Positions 31,580 through 40,544 of a DNA stretch of 48,885 nucleotides are shown here, piece after piece. Each line of letters starts with the position of its first letter. Position 1 is the stretch's first letter. The notes under the pieces are model-generated. The model worked only from the letters and a program-made list of their open reading frames with translations. It was not told the origin of the DNA and made no database searches. This DNA comes from Ignavibacteriota bacterium. Its GTDB lineage: Bacteria; Bacteroidota; Ignavibacteria; UBA10030; UBA6906. The DNA lies in assembly GCA_016218065.1 (NCBI GenBank), contig JACRFA010000158.1, positions 1 to 48,885 on the forward strand, in the 5' to 3' direction. A program made the translations under genes and the position numbers.

Positions 31580-34500
31580 ATGTTTAAAGAACTCACTGAA
31601 AAAATATCGTATCCTGACGTAGAAAAGGGAATTCTCAAGTTCTGGAAAGAGAACGGGATTTTCGAGAAGAGCATTTCAACCCGCGAAGGACATCCGGGCT
31701 TCACGTTCTATGAAGGTCCGCCGACGGCAAATGGTCGTCCCGGCATTCACCACGTGATGGCGCGTGCGTTGAAAGATTTGGTCTGTCGCTACAAGACGAT
31801 GCGCGGATTCCAGGTGCATCGCAAAGCCGGGTGGGATACGCACGGTCTGCCGGTGGAGATCGAAGTCGAAAAGCAACTCGGCTTCAAACACAAAGAAGAC
31901 ATCGTCCGGTACGGCGTTGCTGAGTTCAATCAGAAATGCCGCGAGTCTGTCTGGAAATACAAGACAGAGTGGGAGCAGATGACCGAGCAGATGGGCTACT
32001 GGGTCGATCTCACCAAACCGTACATCACGTTCGAGAACGAGTACATCGAATCGATCTGGTGGGCGCTCAAACGCTTCTACGATGAAGGGATGATCTACAA
32101 GGGCTACAAGATTCAGCCGTACTGCCCGCGATGCGAAACGCCGCTCTCATCGCACGAAGTCTCGCTCGGCTACGATGATGTGAAAGATCCGAGCGTGTAT
32201 GTGAAAATGCGCTTGCAATCGCAGCCGGACACGGCATTTCTGGTCTGGACGACAACGCCGTGGACGCTCATCTCGAATGTTGCGCTCGCCGTTCATCCCG
32301 ACATTGACTACGTGAAGGTCGAGCACCTGCCTGCCTCCGCAAAGGCAGAGAAGGGGCAGGCGGGCAAAGACGACAAGCTCATCCTCGCTGAAGCGCGGCT
32401 TGGCGCGCTTGAAGGTGAGTACACTATTCTTGAACGGATGAAAGGGAATCAACTCGTCGGGTTGGAGTACGATCGCATCTTCAACTATCATCCGGTTGAC
32501 AAGAAGGCATTCTACGTTGTGCCGGCTGAGTTCGTCACGACGGAAGACGGTTCCGGCATCGTTCACCTGGCGCCGGCATATGGCGAGGACGACTACCAGA
32601 CAGCGCGGAAGTACGATCTTCCGACGATCCATCCGGTGAACAAGAGCGGCGAGTTCACTGATGAGGTGACTGACTTTGCCGGCAAGTTCGTGAAGGAAGC
32701 CGATCCGCTCATCATACAAAATCTGAAAGAACGGAAGATTCTATATCGCAAAGAGACCATCACGCACAGCTATCCGCATTGCTGGCGCTGCAAAACACCA
32801 CTGCTCTACTATGCGCGCGAGTCGTGGTACATCAGCACGACGAAGTACGCTGCGAAGATGATTGAGTTGAACAAGCAAATCAACTGGGTGCCGCCGGAAG
32901 TGGGCGAAGGTCGTTTCGGCAATTGGCTTGAGGAGAACAAAGATTGGGCGCTCTCGCGCGACAGATTCTGGGGAACGCCGCTGCCAATCTGGGTTTGTGA
33001 GAAATGTGGGAAGCAGGAGTGTATCGGGAGCGTGGCGGAGCTGGAAGTGAAAGGTTCGAGCACCACCCCCCAACCTCTTGATTTGCACAAGCCCTTCGTT
33101 GACGGAATCACCTGGCAATGTTCGTGCGGTGGAACGATGAAGCGTACGCCCGAGTTGATCGACGTTTGGTTTGACTCCGGTGCGATGAGCTTCGCGCAAT
33201 GGCATTATCCGTTCGAGAACAAAGAGTTGATCGATTCGGGCGAGCAGTATCCGGCGGATTTCATTTGTGAGGGGATTGATCAAACGCGAGGCTGGTTTTA
33301 CTCGCTGCATGCGATTGGGACGTTCTTGTTCAACAAACCGGCGTATAAAAATCTCATCGTCAACGAACTCATTCTCGACAAAGACGGACAGAAGATGTCC
33401 AAGTCAAAGGGGAACACGGTGAATCCGTTCGAGACAATCGCGAAGTACGGCGCCGACACGACGCGCTGGTACCTCGTGACAACGAGTCCGCCGTGGCGCC
33501 CGACGATGTTCGTCGAAGATGGACTCGGCGAAGTGCAGCGAAAGTTCTTCGGCACGCTTGTGAACACGTATGCATTCTTCGCCCTCTACGCGAACATCGA
33601 CAAGTTTGAGTACACAGAAGATGGCATTCCCGTCGCTGAACGCCTAGAGATTGACCGCTGGATTCTTTCGGAACTAAACTCCCTTGTGAAGCGCTACACG
33701 GAGTTCATGGAAGCGTACGACGTAACGAAGGCGGCGAAAGCTGTGAGTGAATTCACAATCGATTATCTCTCGAATTGGTACGTTCGTCGGAACAGAAGGC
33801 GTTTTTGGAAGAGCGAAAAGGGGCGCGACAAAACTGCTGCGTATCAAACGCTCTACGAGTGCCTCGTCACGGTGTCAAAGCTGACAGCGCCCTTTGCACC
33901 GTTCATTGCTGAAGAGATCTACCGCAGTCTGAATGCAGTGACGAGACGAGAAGCGTCGGAGTCCGTTCACCTCGCGATGATTCCTGAGGTTGATGCTGCG
34001 GCGATTGATCGTGAGCTTGAAGAGAAGATGGAGCGCGCGCAAAAGATTGTCGAGCTTGTCCGCGCAATGCGCATGAAGTCGAATCTGAAGGTTCGTCAGC
34101 CGCTGCGTCGTATCATCCTTCCCGTTTCGGATGAGCACGAGCGCCGCGCCATCGAGCAAATGGCGGACGTGATTCAGGAAGAGATCAACGTGAAGGCTGT
34201 TGAGTTCGTGACGGACGATTCGGGCATCGTGAAGAAGAAAGCGAAGGCGAATTTCAAATCCATCGGACCAAAATTCGGGAAGTCCGTGAAACCAATCGCC
34301 GAGCGGATCAAGGAACTGACGCATGCAGAGATTGCCGGGATCGAGCGCTCAGGTTCGGCGCAGCTGCAAGTCAACGGCGCCACGTTTACGATTGGCGCCG
34401 AAGATATCGAGATCGTGCGTGAAGATATTCACGGGTGGCTTGTGGAGTCCGATAGCGGCATGACTGTCGCGCTTGATACCGAGCTGACAGACGATCTGGT

Positions 34501-34756
34501 CATGGAAGGCATGGCTCGCGAGTTTGTGAATCGCGTCCAGAACATGCGCAAGGATGCAGGCTTTGAAGTGACGGATCGGATTGCGATCTGCTATCGCGCA
34601 CCGGAACGGTTGACGGTGGCGCTGCAGAAAATGGAAGAGTACATCAAAGCGGAGACGCTGGCTGTGGAGCTGAGCAATGAGTGGAAATCCGGTGAGCACA
34701 CGGCACATCAGGATATCAATGGTGAAGCGGCGGATATTACTGTCGAGCGGCGATAG
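31580..34756 (+). CDS. ileS: Isoleucyl-tRNA synthetase, IleRS2-like, with GIHH in place of HIGH
   Basis: A 1058-residue class I synthetase. It has the start motif YEGPPTANGRPGIHHVMARA (G55-H58), editing-domain motifs (WTTTPWTLISN, HLAPAYGEDDY), YCPRCETPLSSHE, GWDTHGLPVEIEVEK and KMSKS in DGQKMSKSKGN (~604). The C-terminus (KPIAERIKELTHAEI, EDIEIVRED) is of the long eukaryotic-like type. It joins Ile to tRNA-Ile. In the usual motif HIGH the first and third residues are His and Gly; here they are exchanged. In the literature this GxHH form in IleRS2 goes with very high mupirocin resistance. The ATG at 31580 is preferred over a TTG two codons upstream. Confidence 0.95.
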   Translation: MFKELTEKISYPDVEKGILKFWKENGIFEKSISTREGHPGFTFYEGPPTANGRPGIHHVMARALKDLVCRYKTMRGFQVHRKAGWDTHGLPVEIEVEKQLGFKHKEDIVRYGVAEFNQKCRESVWKYKTEWEQMTEQMGYWVDLTKPYITFENEYIESIWWALKRFYDEGMIYKGYKIQPYCPRCETPLSSHEVSLGYDDVKDPSVYVKMRLQSQPDTAFLVWTTTPWTLISNVALAVHPDIDYVKVEHLPASAKAEKGQAGKDDKLILAEARLGALEGEYTILERMKGNQLVGLEYDRIFNYHPVDKKAFYVVPAEFVTTEDGSGIVHLAPAYGEDDYQTARKYDLPTIHPVNKSGEFTDEVTDFAGKFVKEADPLIIQNLKERKILYRKETITHSYPHCWRCKTPLLYYARESWYISTTKYAAKMIELNKQINWVPPEVGEGRFGNWLEENKDWALSRDRFWGTPLPIWVCEKCGKQECIGSVAELEVKGSSTTPQPLDLHKPFVDGITWQCSCGGTMKRTPELIDVWFDSGAMSFAQWHYPFENKELIDSGEQYPADFICEGIDQTRGWFYSLHAIGTFLFNKPAYKNLIVNELILDKDGQKMSKSKGNTVNPFETIAKYGADTTRWYLVTTSPPWRPTMFVEDGLGEVQRKFFGTLVNTYAFFALYANIDKFEYTEDGIPVAERLEIDRWILSELNSLVKRYTEFMEAYDVTKAAKAVSEFTIDYLSNWYVRRNRRRFWKSEKGRDKTAAYQTLYECLVTVSKLTAPFAPFIAEEIYRSLNAVTRREASESVHLAMIPEVDAAAIDRELEEKMERAQKIVELVRAMRMKSNLKVRQPLRRIILPVSDEHERRAIEQMADVIQEEINVKAVEFVTDDSGIVKKKAKANFKSIGPKFGKSVKPIAERIKELTHAEIAGIERSGSAQLQVNGATFTIGAEDIEIVREDIHGWLVESDSGMTVALDTELTDDLVMEGMAREFVNRVQNMRKDAGFEVTDRIAICYRAPERLTVALQKMEEYIKAETLAVELSNEWKSGEHTAHQDINGEAADITVERR

Positions 34757-34854
34757 GAACGTGGACGAAAACTCTCATTGTCCCGTGCGCTCCACTTGAG
34801 TCTGGAATAAAATGAAACCAGAATCTCGAACAGGCTACTTCTCGTCCACGTTCC
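34756..34854. repeat. 99-bp stretch bounded by a 13-bp inverted repeat between ileS and the DksA-like gene
   Basis: GGAACGTGGACGA (34756-34768) and TCGTCCACGTTCC (34842-34854) are perfect inverted repeats 73 bp apart. Inside lies a second small stem, TCTGG/CCAGA. It may be a long-range mRNA stem, a small mobile element or a weak terminator; no T run follows. Confidence 0.6.
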
Positions 34855-34891
34855 TCGTGGTTAAACAATCTCATAAAGGAGTGAATCATCG

Positions 34892-35479
34892 ATGACAAAA
34901 AAGGGATCTAAAACAGCAGGGAAGCCAACGGTTACGATGATGAAGGAGAAAGCCGCGAAGAAAGTGAAGCAACCGACAAAAGCCAAACACGCGGGCAAAA
35001 AGGCCGGAGCGCACGAAGCGAAGAAGGTCGCCGCGAAATCGGTTCAGGCGAAGCTTCCCCCAGTCAAAACATACGCCGAGCGCGAGCTGAAACACTTCAA
35101 AGAGATCATACTTGAGAAGAAGAGGGAGACGATGGAAGAGCTGGAGAATCTCAAAGAGAGCATGATGGACGTGACGACGGGCGAGTACGTGAGCGAAAGC
35201 TCGACATACTCATTGCACATGGAGCAGGGCACGGATGCAATGGAGCGCGAAAAGACGTTTCTCTTCGCGTCGCGTGGCAACAAGTTTGTCAACCAGCTCG
35301 ATGATGCGTTGCAGCGGATTGAGAACGGCACGTACGGCATTTGCCGCATGTGCCAGTTGCTTGTGCCGAAGGAGCGTCTCGAGGCGGTGCCAACCGCGCA
35401 AACGTGCGCCGAGTACAAGAACACGAATGTTCCATGCGAACGCGGCCGGCTGGCGTTGGCAAAGTTGAAGAAGCATTGA
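34892..35479 (+). CDS. TraR/DksA-type protein with Lys-rich N-terminal tail
   Basis: A 195-residue protein. The first ~58 residues are Lys/Ala-rich, histone-like and likely disordered. A coiled coil (~60-145) with TYSLHMEQGTDAMERE follows, as in DksA-like proteins, and then the zinc-finger region YGICRMCQLLVPKERLEAVP (C151, C154) and TCAEY (C172). The fourth zinc Cys is replaced by Tyr175; C182 might substitute. DksA-like proteins bind the RNA polymerase secondary channel. It starts 135 nt after ileS, with AAAGGAG upstream, and lspA follows in 7 nt. Confidence 0.85.
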   Translation: MTKKGSKTAGKPTVTMMKEKAAKKVKQPTKAKHAGKKAGAHEAKKVAAKSVQAKLPPVKTYAERELKHFKEIILEKKRETMEELENLKESMMDVTTGEYVSESSTYSLHMEQGTDAMEREKTFLFASRGNKFVNQLDDALQRIENGTYGICRMCQLLVPKERLEAVPTAQTCAEYKNTNVPCERGRLALAKLKKH

Positions 35480-35486
35480 GGATTGT

Positions 35487-36104
35487 GTGCGCGTTCTTTG
35501 GGCTACGCTGGGAATTATCGTCGTTGATCAAGTCACAAAGCTGCTGGTAAAAGGAATCAGCATTCCTCCGCTCGGCGTGAATATCCGGGGAATGCGGTAT
35601 GGTTTCAGCACGCCGGTCATCGGGGATTTTTTTCGGCTGACGTACATTGAGAATCCTGGAATGGCGTTTGGAATTGACGTTGGCGGAAAGCTGTTCTTCT
35701 CTCTCTTCTCCATCGCGCTCAGCGCCGGCATCCTCTTCTATCTCTACAAAGCACGCAAAGAGCCGCTCCCATTTCGTTTCGCACTTGCGCTGATACTCGG
35801 CGGCGCAATCGGCAATCTCATCGATCGTACATTCTACGGTGTGATCTTCGATGAAGGCCCGTTGTTCTACGGAAGAGTGGTGGATTTCTTTGACGTGGAT
35901 TTCTTCGATATCAATCTCTTAGGCTACTCACTCTCGCGCTGGCCTGTGTTCAATGTTGCCGATGCTGCCGTGACGGTCGGAATCATTCTGATGCTGTTCG
36001 TCCATCATCATCACACAGAGACGCAAGCCGCACACGACGTCAATGCACAGAGTCTGAGTTCAGCAGAAAGCAATCCTCCCTCGCCGCACGACATGACATC
36101 GTAG
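35487..36104 (+). CDS. lspA: Lipoprotein signal peptidase (signal peptidase II)
   Basis: A 205-residue membrane protein with four hydrophobic segments. Conserved blocks are VVDQVTKLLVK, YIENPGMAFGI, GGAIGNLIDR, GRVVDFFDV (catalytic D133) and FNVADAAVTVG (catalytic D159). It cleaves the signal peptide of prolipoproteins after Cys lipidation, which fits the many lipoproteins here. The start is GTG, 7 nt after the DksA-like gene. The loop between the IDR and VVDF blocks (~114-130) and the His-rich C-terminal tail (HHHHTET) are longer than in E. coli LspA. Confidence 0.95.
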   Translation: MRVLWATLGIIVVDQVTKLLVKGISIPPLGVNIRGMRYGFSTPVIGDFFRLTYIENPGMAFGIDVGGKLFFSLFSIALSAGILFYLYKARKEPLPFRFALALILGGAIGNLIDRTFYGVIFDEGPLFYGRVVDFFDVDFFDINLLGYSLSRWPVFNVADAAVTVGIILMLFVHHHHTETQAAHDVNAQSLSSAESNPPSPHDMTS

Positions 36105-36118
36105 TCTGACGTCAGAAC

Positions 36119-37078
36119 ATGCCTCACGAAATTGAAATCATCGTCCCGCCCGGCAAGAAGAAGGAGCGGCTCGATGTTTTTCTTGCCCACCACATCGAGA
36201 ACGCCACCAGAAACAAAGTCCAGCGCGCGATAGAAGACGGCGCGGTTCTGGTCAACGGCAAGACGGTGCGTTCCAGTCACGCTGTGTCGCCGGGTGAGAC
36301 GATTCGCGTGACGCTCCCCAAACCGCCGCCGCAAGATGCTTTGCCGGAGAACATTCCTCTCGACATCGTCTATGAAGATGAGGATCTCCTTGTCGTCAAC
36401 AAGGCGGCCGGCATGGTGTCGCATCCCGCACACGGCAACTACACCGGCACTCTCGTGAACGCGTTGTTGTATCACTGCAACCATCTCTCGACGCTGAACG
36501 GAACCACGCGTCCGGGCATTGTGCACCGACTCGACAAGGATACGTCGGGCCTTATGGTTGTTGCAAAGTCGGATGTTGCACACGCGAAGCTTGCAAAACA
36601 ATTCGCCGCGAGAACCATCGAGAGAGAGTACTGGGCAATCGTGTGGGGAATCTTTCATGACGAGTCGGGCGTGATCGAAGCCGAGCTTGGCCGGAGCAAG
36701 TCGGATAGAAAGAAGATGGCCGTCGTGGAAAAAGGGAAGTCGGCTGCCACGGAGTATTCCGTTCTCCGGCGATTCGAATATCTCTCACTCGTCAAGCTAA
36801 AGTTGCGCACTGGCCGCACTCACCAAATACGTGTGCACCTCGCGCATGTCAGGCATCCCATCTTTGGCGATCCGACGTATCACGGCCGGCAGATCGTCGC
36901 GGGTTCCGGCGCAGCCAACCAAAAGGCGGAAGTGAACCACCTGCTGAAGTTGATCGACCGACAGGCACTGCATGCGAAGACGCTCGGCTTCCTCCATCCG
37001 ACCACTCGAAAGCGAATCTTCTTCGATTCTCTTCTTCCTGCCGACATTTCATCGATATTAGCGAGCCTGGAAAAATAG
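36119..37078 (+). CDS. rluD: RluD-family 23S rRNA pseudouridine synthase
   Basis: A 319-residue protein with an N-terminal S4 domain (KERLDVFLAHHIENATRNKV ... VLVNGKTVRSSHAV, ~15-65) and the catalytic domain: VVNKAAGMVSHPAHGN, GIVHRLDKDTSGLMVVAK with catalytic D139, and LRTGRTHQIRVHLAH. It isomerises uridines in 23S rRNA, probably helix 69. It follows lspA by 14 nt, the usual lspA-rluD pairing. A palindrome, AGAAGGTAAATTACCTTTCT (37077-37096), overlaps its end and may serve as a weak terminator. Confidence 0.95.
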   Translation: MPHEIEIIVPPGKKKERLDVFLAHHIENATRNKVQRAIEDGAVLVNGKTVRSSHAVSPGETIRVTLPKPPPQDALPENIPLDIVYEDEDLLVVNKAAGMVSHPAHGNYTGTLVNALLYHCNHLSTLNGTTRPGIVHRLDKDTSGLMVVAKSDVAHAKLAKQFAARTIEREYWAIVWGIFHDESGVIEAELGRSKSDRKKMAVVEKGKSAATEYSVLRRFEYLSLVKLKLRTGRTHQIRVHLAHVRHPIFGDPTYHGRQIVAGSGAANQKAEVNHLLKLIDRQALHAKTLGFLHPTTRKRIFFDSLLPADISSILASLEK

Positions 37079-37257
37079 AAGGTAAATTACCTTTCTGTGC
37101 TCTTCATCACCCATTCTCAACGCAAACTGTTGTTTTTTCTAGTAGTCGTAAATTTCAGCGTTAACCTTTCCTGCCATGCTGATCCGGGCTGGTTAGCTGA
37201 CCTCACAGTCTCAACTTGCACGCTCTCTAGGGAAAAAGCACACAGGGGTTTGTTATC

Positions 37258-38166
37258 ATGACTTCACTCCGCACTTACTTGGCCGCAGTCTGTCTCGGCA
37301 TTGCGTCATTCATGTCGAACACAGTCGCAGCTCAAACGCAGTTTGAGGTGACCATCAAGCAGTTCGATGTCGAATCAGTTCGGGGATATGTTCAGCCAAT
37401 CGGAGATATGTTTGGCGCGAACATGAACGCCGGACTGTACCACTCGGCGAAGATTCCTGCAAATGGGTTTCACATTCGCGTTGATCTTGTTGGTGCAGCG
37501 ACGATCATTGGCGACGAGCAGCGGGCATACAATGCCAAGCTCCCTGCCGGTTTCGTGCCCGAGACTGGATCATACAAGACGGCGACTGTGTTTGGGGGAA
37601 AGGGAACGACATTTCGTGATGTCAATTCCGGATTGGAGTATAAGGGATCGGACGGAATCTTCAACACGCGTGTGTTTCCTTTGCTCATGCCCCAGCTTTC
37701 GATCGGCTCCTTTTTCGGAACTGAGATTTCCTTGCGGTACATGTCCACGCCAACATTGGGGAGCGGGAAATTCCCGTCAACGACTCTGTTTGGATTAGGA
37801 TTGCGTCACAGCGTCAGTCAACATCTGAACCTACCGTTTGATGTCGGTGTTGGCGCGTACTACTCAAGTTTTTCCGCCGGCAGCTTGATTGAATCAGAGG
37901 GCGGAGCCGTGAATGTCCAATTGAGCAAAGAATTTTCGTTTGTGACGCTGTACGGCGGTGTGGCGCTCGAATCCAGCACAACAAAAATCCAATATGAAAC
38001 GTCGATCTCGAATGTTGAAACCCAGGTAAGCACGTCGCTCATGGGCGCCAATCGATTTCGGGTAACGAGCGGGGTCGAGCTTGACGTTCAGGCCTTTCGA
38101 TTGTTTGCCGATGCGAATTTCGGTCGCGTGAAGCATTTCTCAGGCGGTATCGCATTCGGATTCTAA
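37258..38166 (+). CDS. Outer-membrane beta-barrel protein (DUF6588-like), paralogue 1
   Basis: A 302-residue protein with a signal peptide (cleavage near VAAQ), then strands alternating with turns to a terminal Phe (SGGIAFGF), as in outer-membrane barrels. The block YVQPIGDMFGANMNAGLYHSA (~43-63), the EYKGSDGIFNTRVFPL motif and LGLRHSVSQHL are shared with the protein at 38930-39853. DUF6588 members in this phylum have no known role. A small exported protein follows 28 nt later; the two-gene unit is repeated directly after. Confidence 0.75.
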   Translation: MTSLRTYLAAVCLGIASFMSNTVAAQTQFEVTIKQFDVESVRGYVQPIGDMFGANMNAGLYHSAKIPANGFHIRVDLVGAATIIGDEQRAYNAKLPAGFVPETGSYKTATVFGGKGTTFRDVNSGLEYKGSDGIFNTRVFPLLMPQLSIGSFFGTEISLRYMSTPTLGSGKFPSTTLFGLGLRHSVSQHLNLPFDVGVGAYYSSFSAGSLIESEGGAVNVQLSKEFSFVTLYGGVALESSTTKIQYETSISNVETQVSTSLMGANRFRVTSGVELDVQAFRLFADANFGRVKHFSGGIAFGF

Positions 38167-38194
38167 CGAACAAAATGACGCAAAAGGAAAATTC

Positions 38195-38758
38195 TTGAAA
38201 CCAACCATTGTTACTGCATTCGCAGTTCTCGCCCTGCTCAGCTCAATCGGAGCTTCCTGCGTCAACGACGACGTTCTTGTCGTCCTCAACCTTGGTCCCA
38301 TCGTTGGGAAATACCGCGTTCCGCCTGGCGAAAACACGACGTTCGCTGGGTCGATCACGATTCGGCTGGACAGCCTGATCCCTCCAGGATACGCATCAAC
38401 CCTTAAACAAGCTCGTGTGTACGATATCAGAGTTAGGGTCGAAGGAGCGTACGATGGGCGTGTTTCAGGGGAGTCACACGTCAAAGTGGGATCGGGAACA
38501 AGAACGAGTCTGATCAAGTTTCCCGCCAGCGGATCTGCCCCGTGGTCAAGTTTCTCCACCCCCCAATCGCTTCTCGGCTCATCGCCCTTGCTCGCACCCG
38601 ACCCGTCCGGTATCAGTCAATTACTACAGGCCTTTTCTACTACCCCTTTGCCCACTATCACACTCTTCGCAGACGGCCATTTGGATGTTGCTCCTGTGCC
38701 TGGCAATTTGTATGTTATCGTCGAAGTCTATCTTCAGGCTGACGCGACATTGAATTGA
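38195..38758 (+). CDS. Small exported protein, cassette partner, paralogue 1
   Basis: A 187-residue protein with a TTG start (AAGGAAAA upstream). A hydrophobic signal segment is followed by SC-VNDD; the Cys is a possible lipidation site, though the lipobox is poor. The body shows beta structure: KYRVPPGENTTFAGS, RVYDIRVRVEGAYDGRVSGE, PWSSFSTPQSLL and the closing VEVYLQADATLN. It matches the protein at 39897-40421 in layout. The function is unknown; pairing with an outer-membrane barrel suggests a periplasmic or surface accessory. Confidence 0.7.
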   Translation: MKPTIVTAFAVLALLSSIGASCVNDDVLVVLNLGPIVGKYRVPPGENTTFAGSITIRLDSLIPPGYASTLKQARVYDIRVRVEGAYDGRVSGESHVKVGSGTRTSLIKFPASGSAPWSSFSTPQSLLGSSPLLAPDPSGISQLLQAFSTTPLPTITLFADGHLDVAPVPGNLYVIVEVYLQADATLN

Positions 38759-38929
38759 GCAGGGGAATGCCTTTCAGAAATTGGTGAGATTTCTTTCCTC
38801 TCCTTACTTCAATGAAGTTCACCACTTTGTCAAGCGAGTCCACAAATGACAACGGTTCACATCTCAAAATCTGAGGAACGAGTTTCAGGCGTAACACAGC
38901 ATTCGTAAACATTATTAGAAGGAGGAAAC

Positions 38930-39853
38930 ATGCACTTGATACAACGTTTTCGCTTCCTGATTTCGGGAAGTCTCGTCGCGGCCATCGTGCTGGTTGCCGG
39001 CGTGGCGCGGGCAGAATCGGACTTTGAGAAGATCCTGCGTCAGCAAAACCAGACCAACGTGCAGGGCTACATGCAACCCATCGCCGATCTCTTTGGCGCA
39101 AACTTGCATTCCGGTTTCAATCACTCGGCATACATTCCGCAGTCGGGATTCCACTTCCGGTTCGATATCATGGCAATGGCGGGTCTTGTGCAGGATGATC
39201 AGATGTCCTACGAAGCACAATCGCCGGAAGGATTCACGCCGTCAAAATTCAAGACTGCGACAATCTTCGGCGGTAAGGGCGGCTCGGTGCCGAATCCCAT
39301 TGCGCCCGGAGACACCAATCTTGCCTACAAGGGGTCGGACGGACTTTTCAGCACAACAATCTTCCCGCTCGCAGCGCCGCAAATCACCATCGGTCATGTG
39401 TACGGAACTGAAGCGGTCATCCGGTACGTTCCCATTCCTGAGATCGGAAGTTTACCCGCGATCACGCTTTGGAGTCTCGGCGCTCGTCACAGCGTGAGTC
39501 AATATCTCGAAGGATTTCCGATCGACCTTGCGGTCGGAGCAATGTACAGCAGCTTCTCCGTCGGCGATCTCGTGACGGTGAAAGGATACGCCGCCGCGCT
39601 CCAGGCCAGCAAGGAATGGACTGTGTTTCTGATTTACGGCAGCTTGCAGATGGAGAAGAGTACATTAACGCTCTCGTATAAGACGACCGATCCGAACGCG
39701 ACGAATCAGACAATCAATATTGATCTTGAAGGATCGAACGTGTTCCGCGCAACCATTGGGGGTGGACTGAGTCTCGGATTCTTGAAACTCTACGCGGACG
39801 CGAACTTCGGCGCGATCACATCCGTCTCCGGCGGCATCGGGTTTGGTTTCTAA
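38930..39853 (+). CDS. Outer-membrane beta-barrel protein (DUF6588-like), paralogue 2
   Basis: A 307-residue protein with a signal peptide ending near VARAES and a terminal Phe (SGGIGFGF). YMQPIADLFGANLHSGFNHSA, YKGSDGLFSTTIFPL and LGARHSVSQYL repeat the blocks of the protein at 37258. AGGAGGAAAC precedes the ATG. The strands, Gly-rich turns and C-terminus point to a barrel of about 14 strands. Its partner gene follows after 43 nt, in the same order as in the first cassette. Confidence 0.78.
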   Translation: MHLIQRFRFLISGSLVAAIVLVAGVARAESDFEKILRQQNQTNVQGYMQPIADLFGANLHSGFNHSAYIPQSGFHFRFDIMAMAGLVQDDQMSYEAQSPEGFTPSKFKTATIFGGKGGSVPNPIAPGDTNLAYKGSDGLFSTTIFPLAAPQITIGHVYGTEAVIRYVPIPEIGSLPAITLWSLGARHSVSQYLEGFPIDLAVGAMYSSFSVGDLVTVKGYAAALQASKEWTVFLIYGSLQMEKSTLTLSYKTTDPNATNQTINIDLEGSNVFRATIGGGLSLGFLKLYADANFGAITSVSGGIGFGF

Positions 39854-39896
39854 CAAAGAATTTTGACGTTAACCTTAACTAATCAAGGGTGAGAAT

Positions 39897-40421
39897 ATGA
39901 AAGTGAAAGTGATTCTGATGCTGTTGATCGTCGCAATGACGACGATGGGCTTCGAGTGCGTGAATGAGGATGCAGTGTTTTCGATCAATGTGCAGGGAGT
40001 TTCAGGAACGTACCTTGTTCCCCAAGGTTCACAAACCTTAGCGCTGACCACATGGACCTTCACACCGTCTCAATACCTCGGCGGTGACTACGGAGACATT
40101 TCAAACGTTCGCATTTACGACATACGCGTTACTACCGCAGGTGCATTCAGTGGAAATGTCAGCGGGACGATAACACTGAATAACGTTGCCGTACTGACCA
40201 TCGTGAACAAACCATGGGCGAGTTTCTCGGCGCCAGGTCAATCATTAATAACCTCTACGCTCTTTAGCGCTCCGAATGCTGCCGCAATTCAAGCAGTCAT
40301 CCAGGCAATTAAGTCAAGCCAGCCTGTTGTCCTGGGAATGTCCGGTTCGTTGTCTTCGGCAGCGCCCGCTGGGCTTTCAGTAACCGTAGAAGTTCTCGGG
40401 CAGGTGGACGCGAACCTGTAA
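39897..40421 (+). CDS. Small exported protein, cassette partner, paralogue 2
   Basis: A 174-residue protein with a short signal segment then ECVNED, parallel to SCVNDD in the protein at 38195. Shared features are TYLVPQGSQT, VRIYDIRVTTAGAFSGNVSG, PWASFSAPGQSLI and the end VEVLGQVDANL. It is predicted to be beta-rich. AAGGGTGAG precedes the ATG. A strong terminator 24 nt after the stop ends the four-gene run. Confidence 0.72.
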   Translation: MKVKVILMLLIVAMTTMGFECVNEDAVFSINVQGVSGTYLVPQGSQTLALTTWTFTPSQYLGGDYGDISNVRIYDIRVTTAGAFSGNVSGTITLNNVAVLTIVNKPWASFSAPGQSLITSTLFSAPNAAAIQAVIQAIKSSQPVVLGMSGSLSSAAPAGLSVTVEVLGQVDANL

Positions 40422-40444
40422 TCAACGTTTCACATCGACATCTT

Positions 40445-40486
40445 GAAGCCTCTGAAGGCATACTTCAGGGGCTTCTTTTATTTTTT
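40445..40486 (+). terminator. Intrinsic terminator of the duplicated barrel cassette
   Basis: GAAGCCTCTGAAG and CTTCAGGGGCTTC form a 13-bp stem with one wobble pair and a 5-nt loop, followed by TTTTATTTTTT. Confidence 0.92.
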
Positions 40487-40507
40487 GTGTGAGCAGGGAA
40501 TTCTTTC

Positions 40508-40536
40508 TTGAATCGCTCTTCGTTCTTTTGTAGATT
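40508..40536 (+). promoter_or_regulatory. Predicted rlmN promoter
   Basis: TTGAAT and TAGATT are separated by 17 bp. The expected transcript start is within about 2 nt of the ATG at 40545, and no ribosome site precedes that codon, so this mRNA may be leaderless. Confidence 0.5.
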
Positions 40537-40544
40537 GGCAACAG

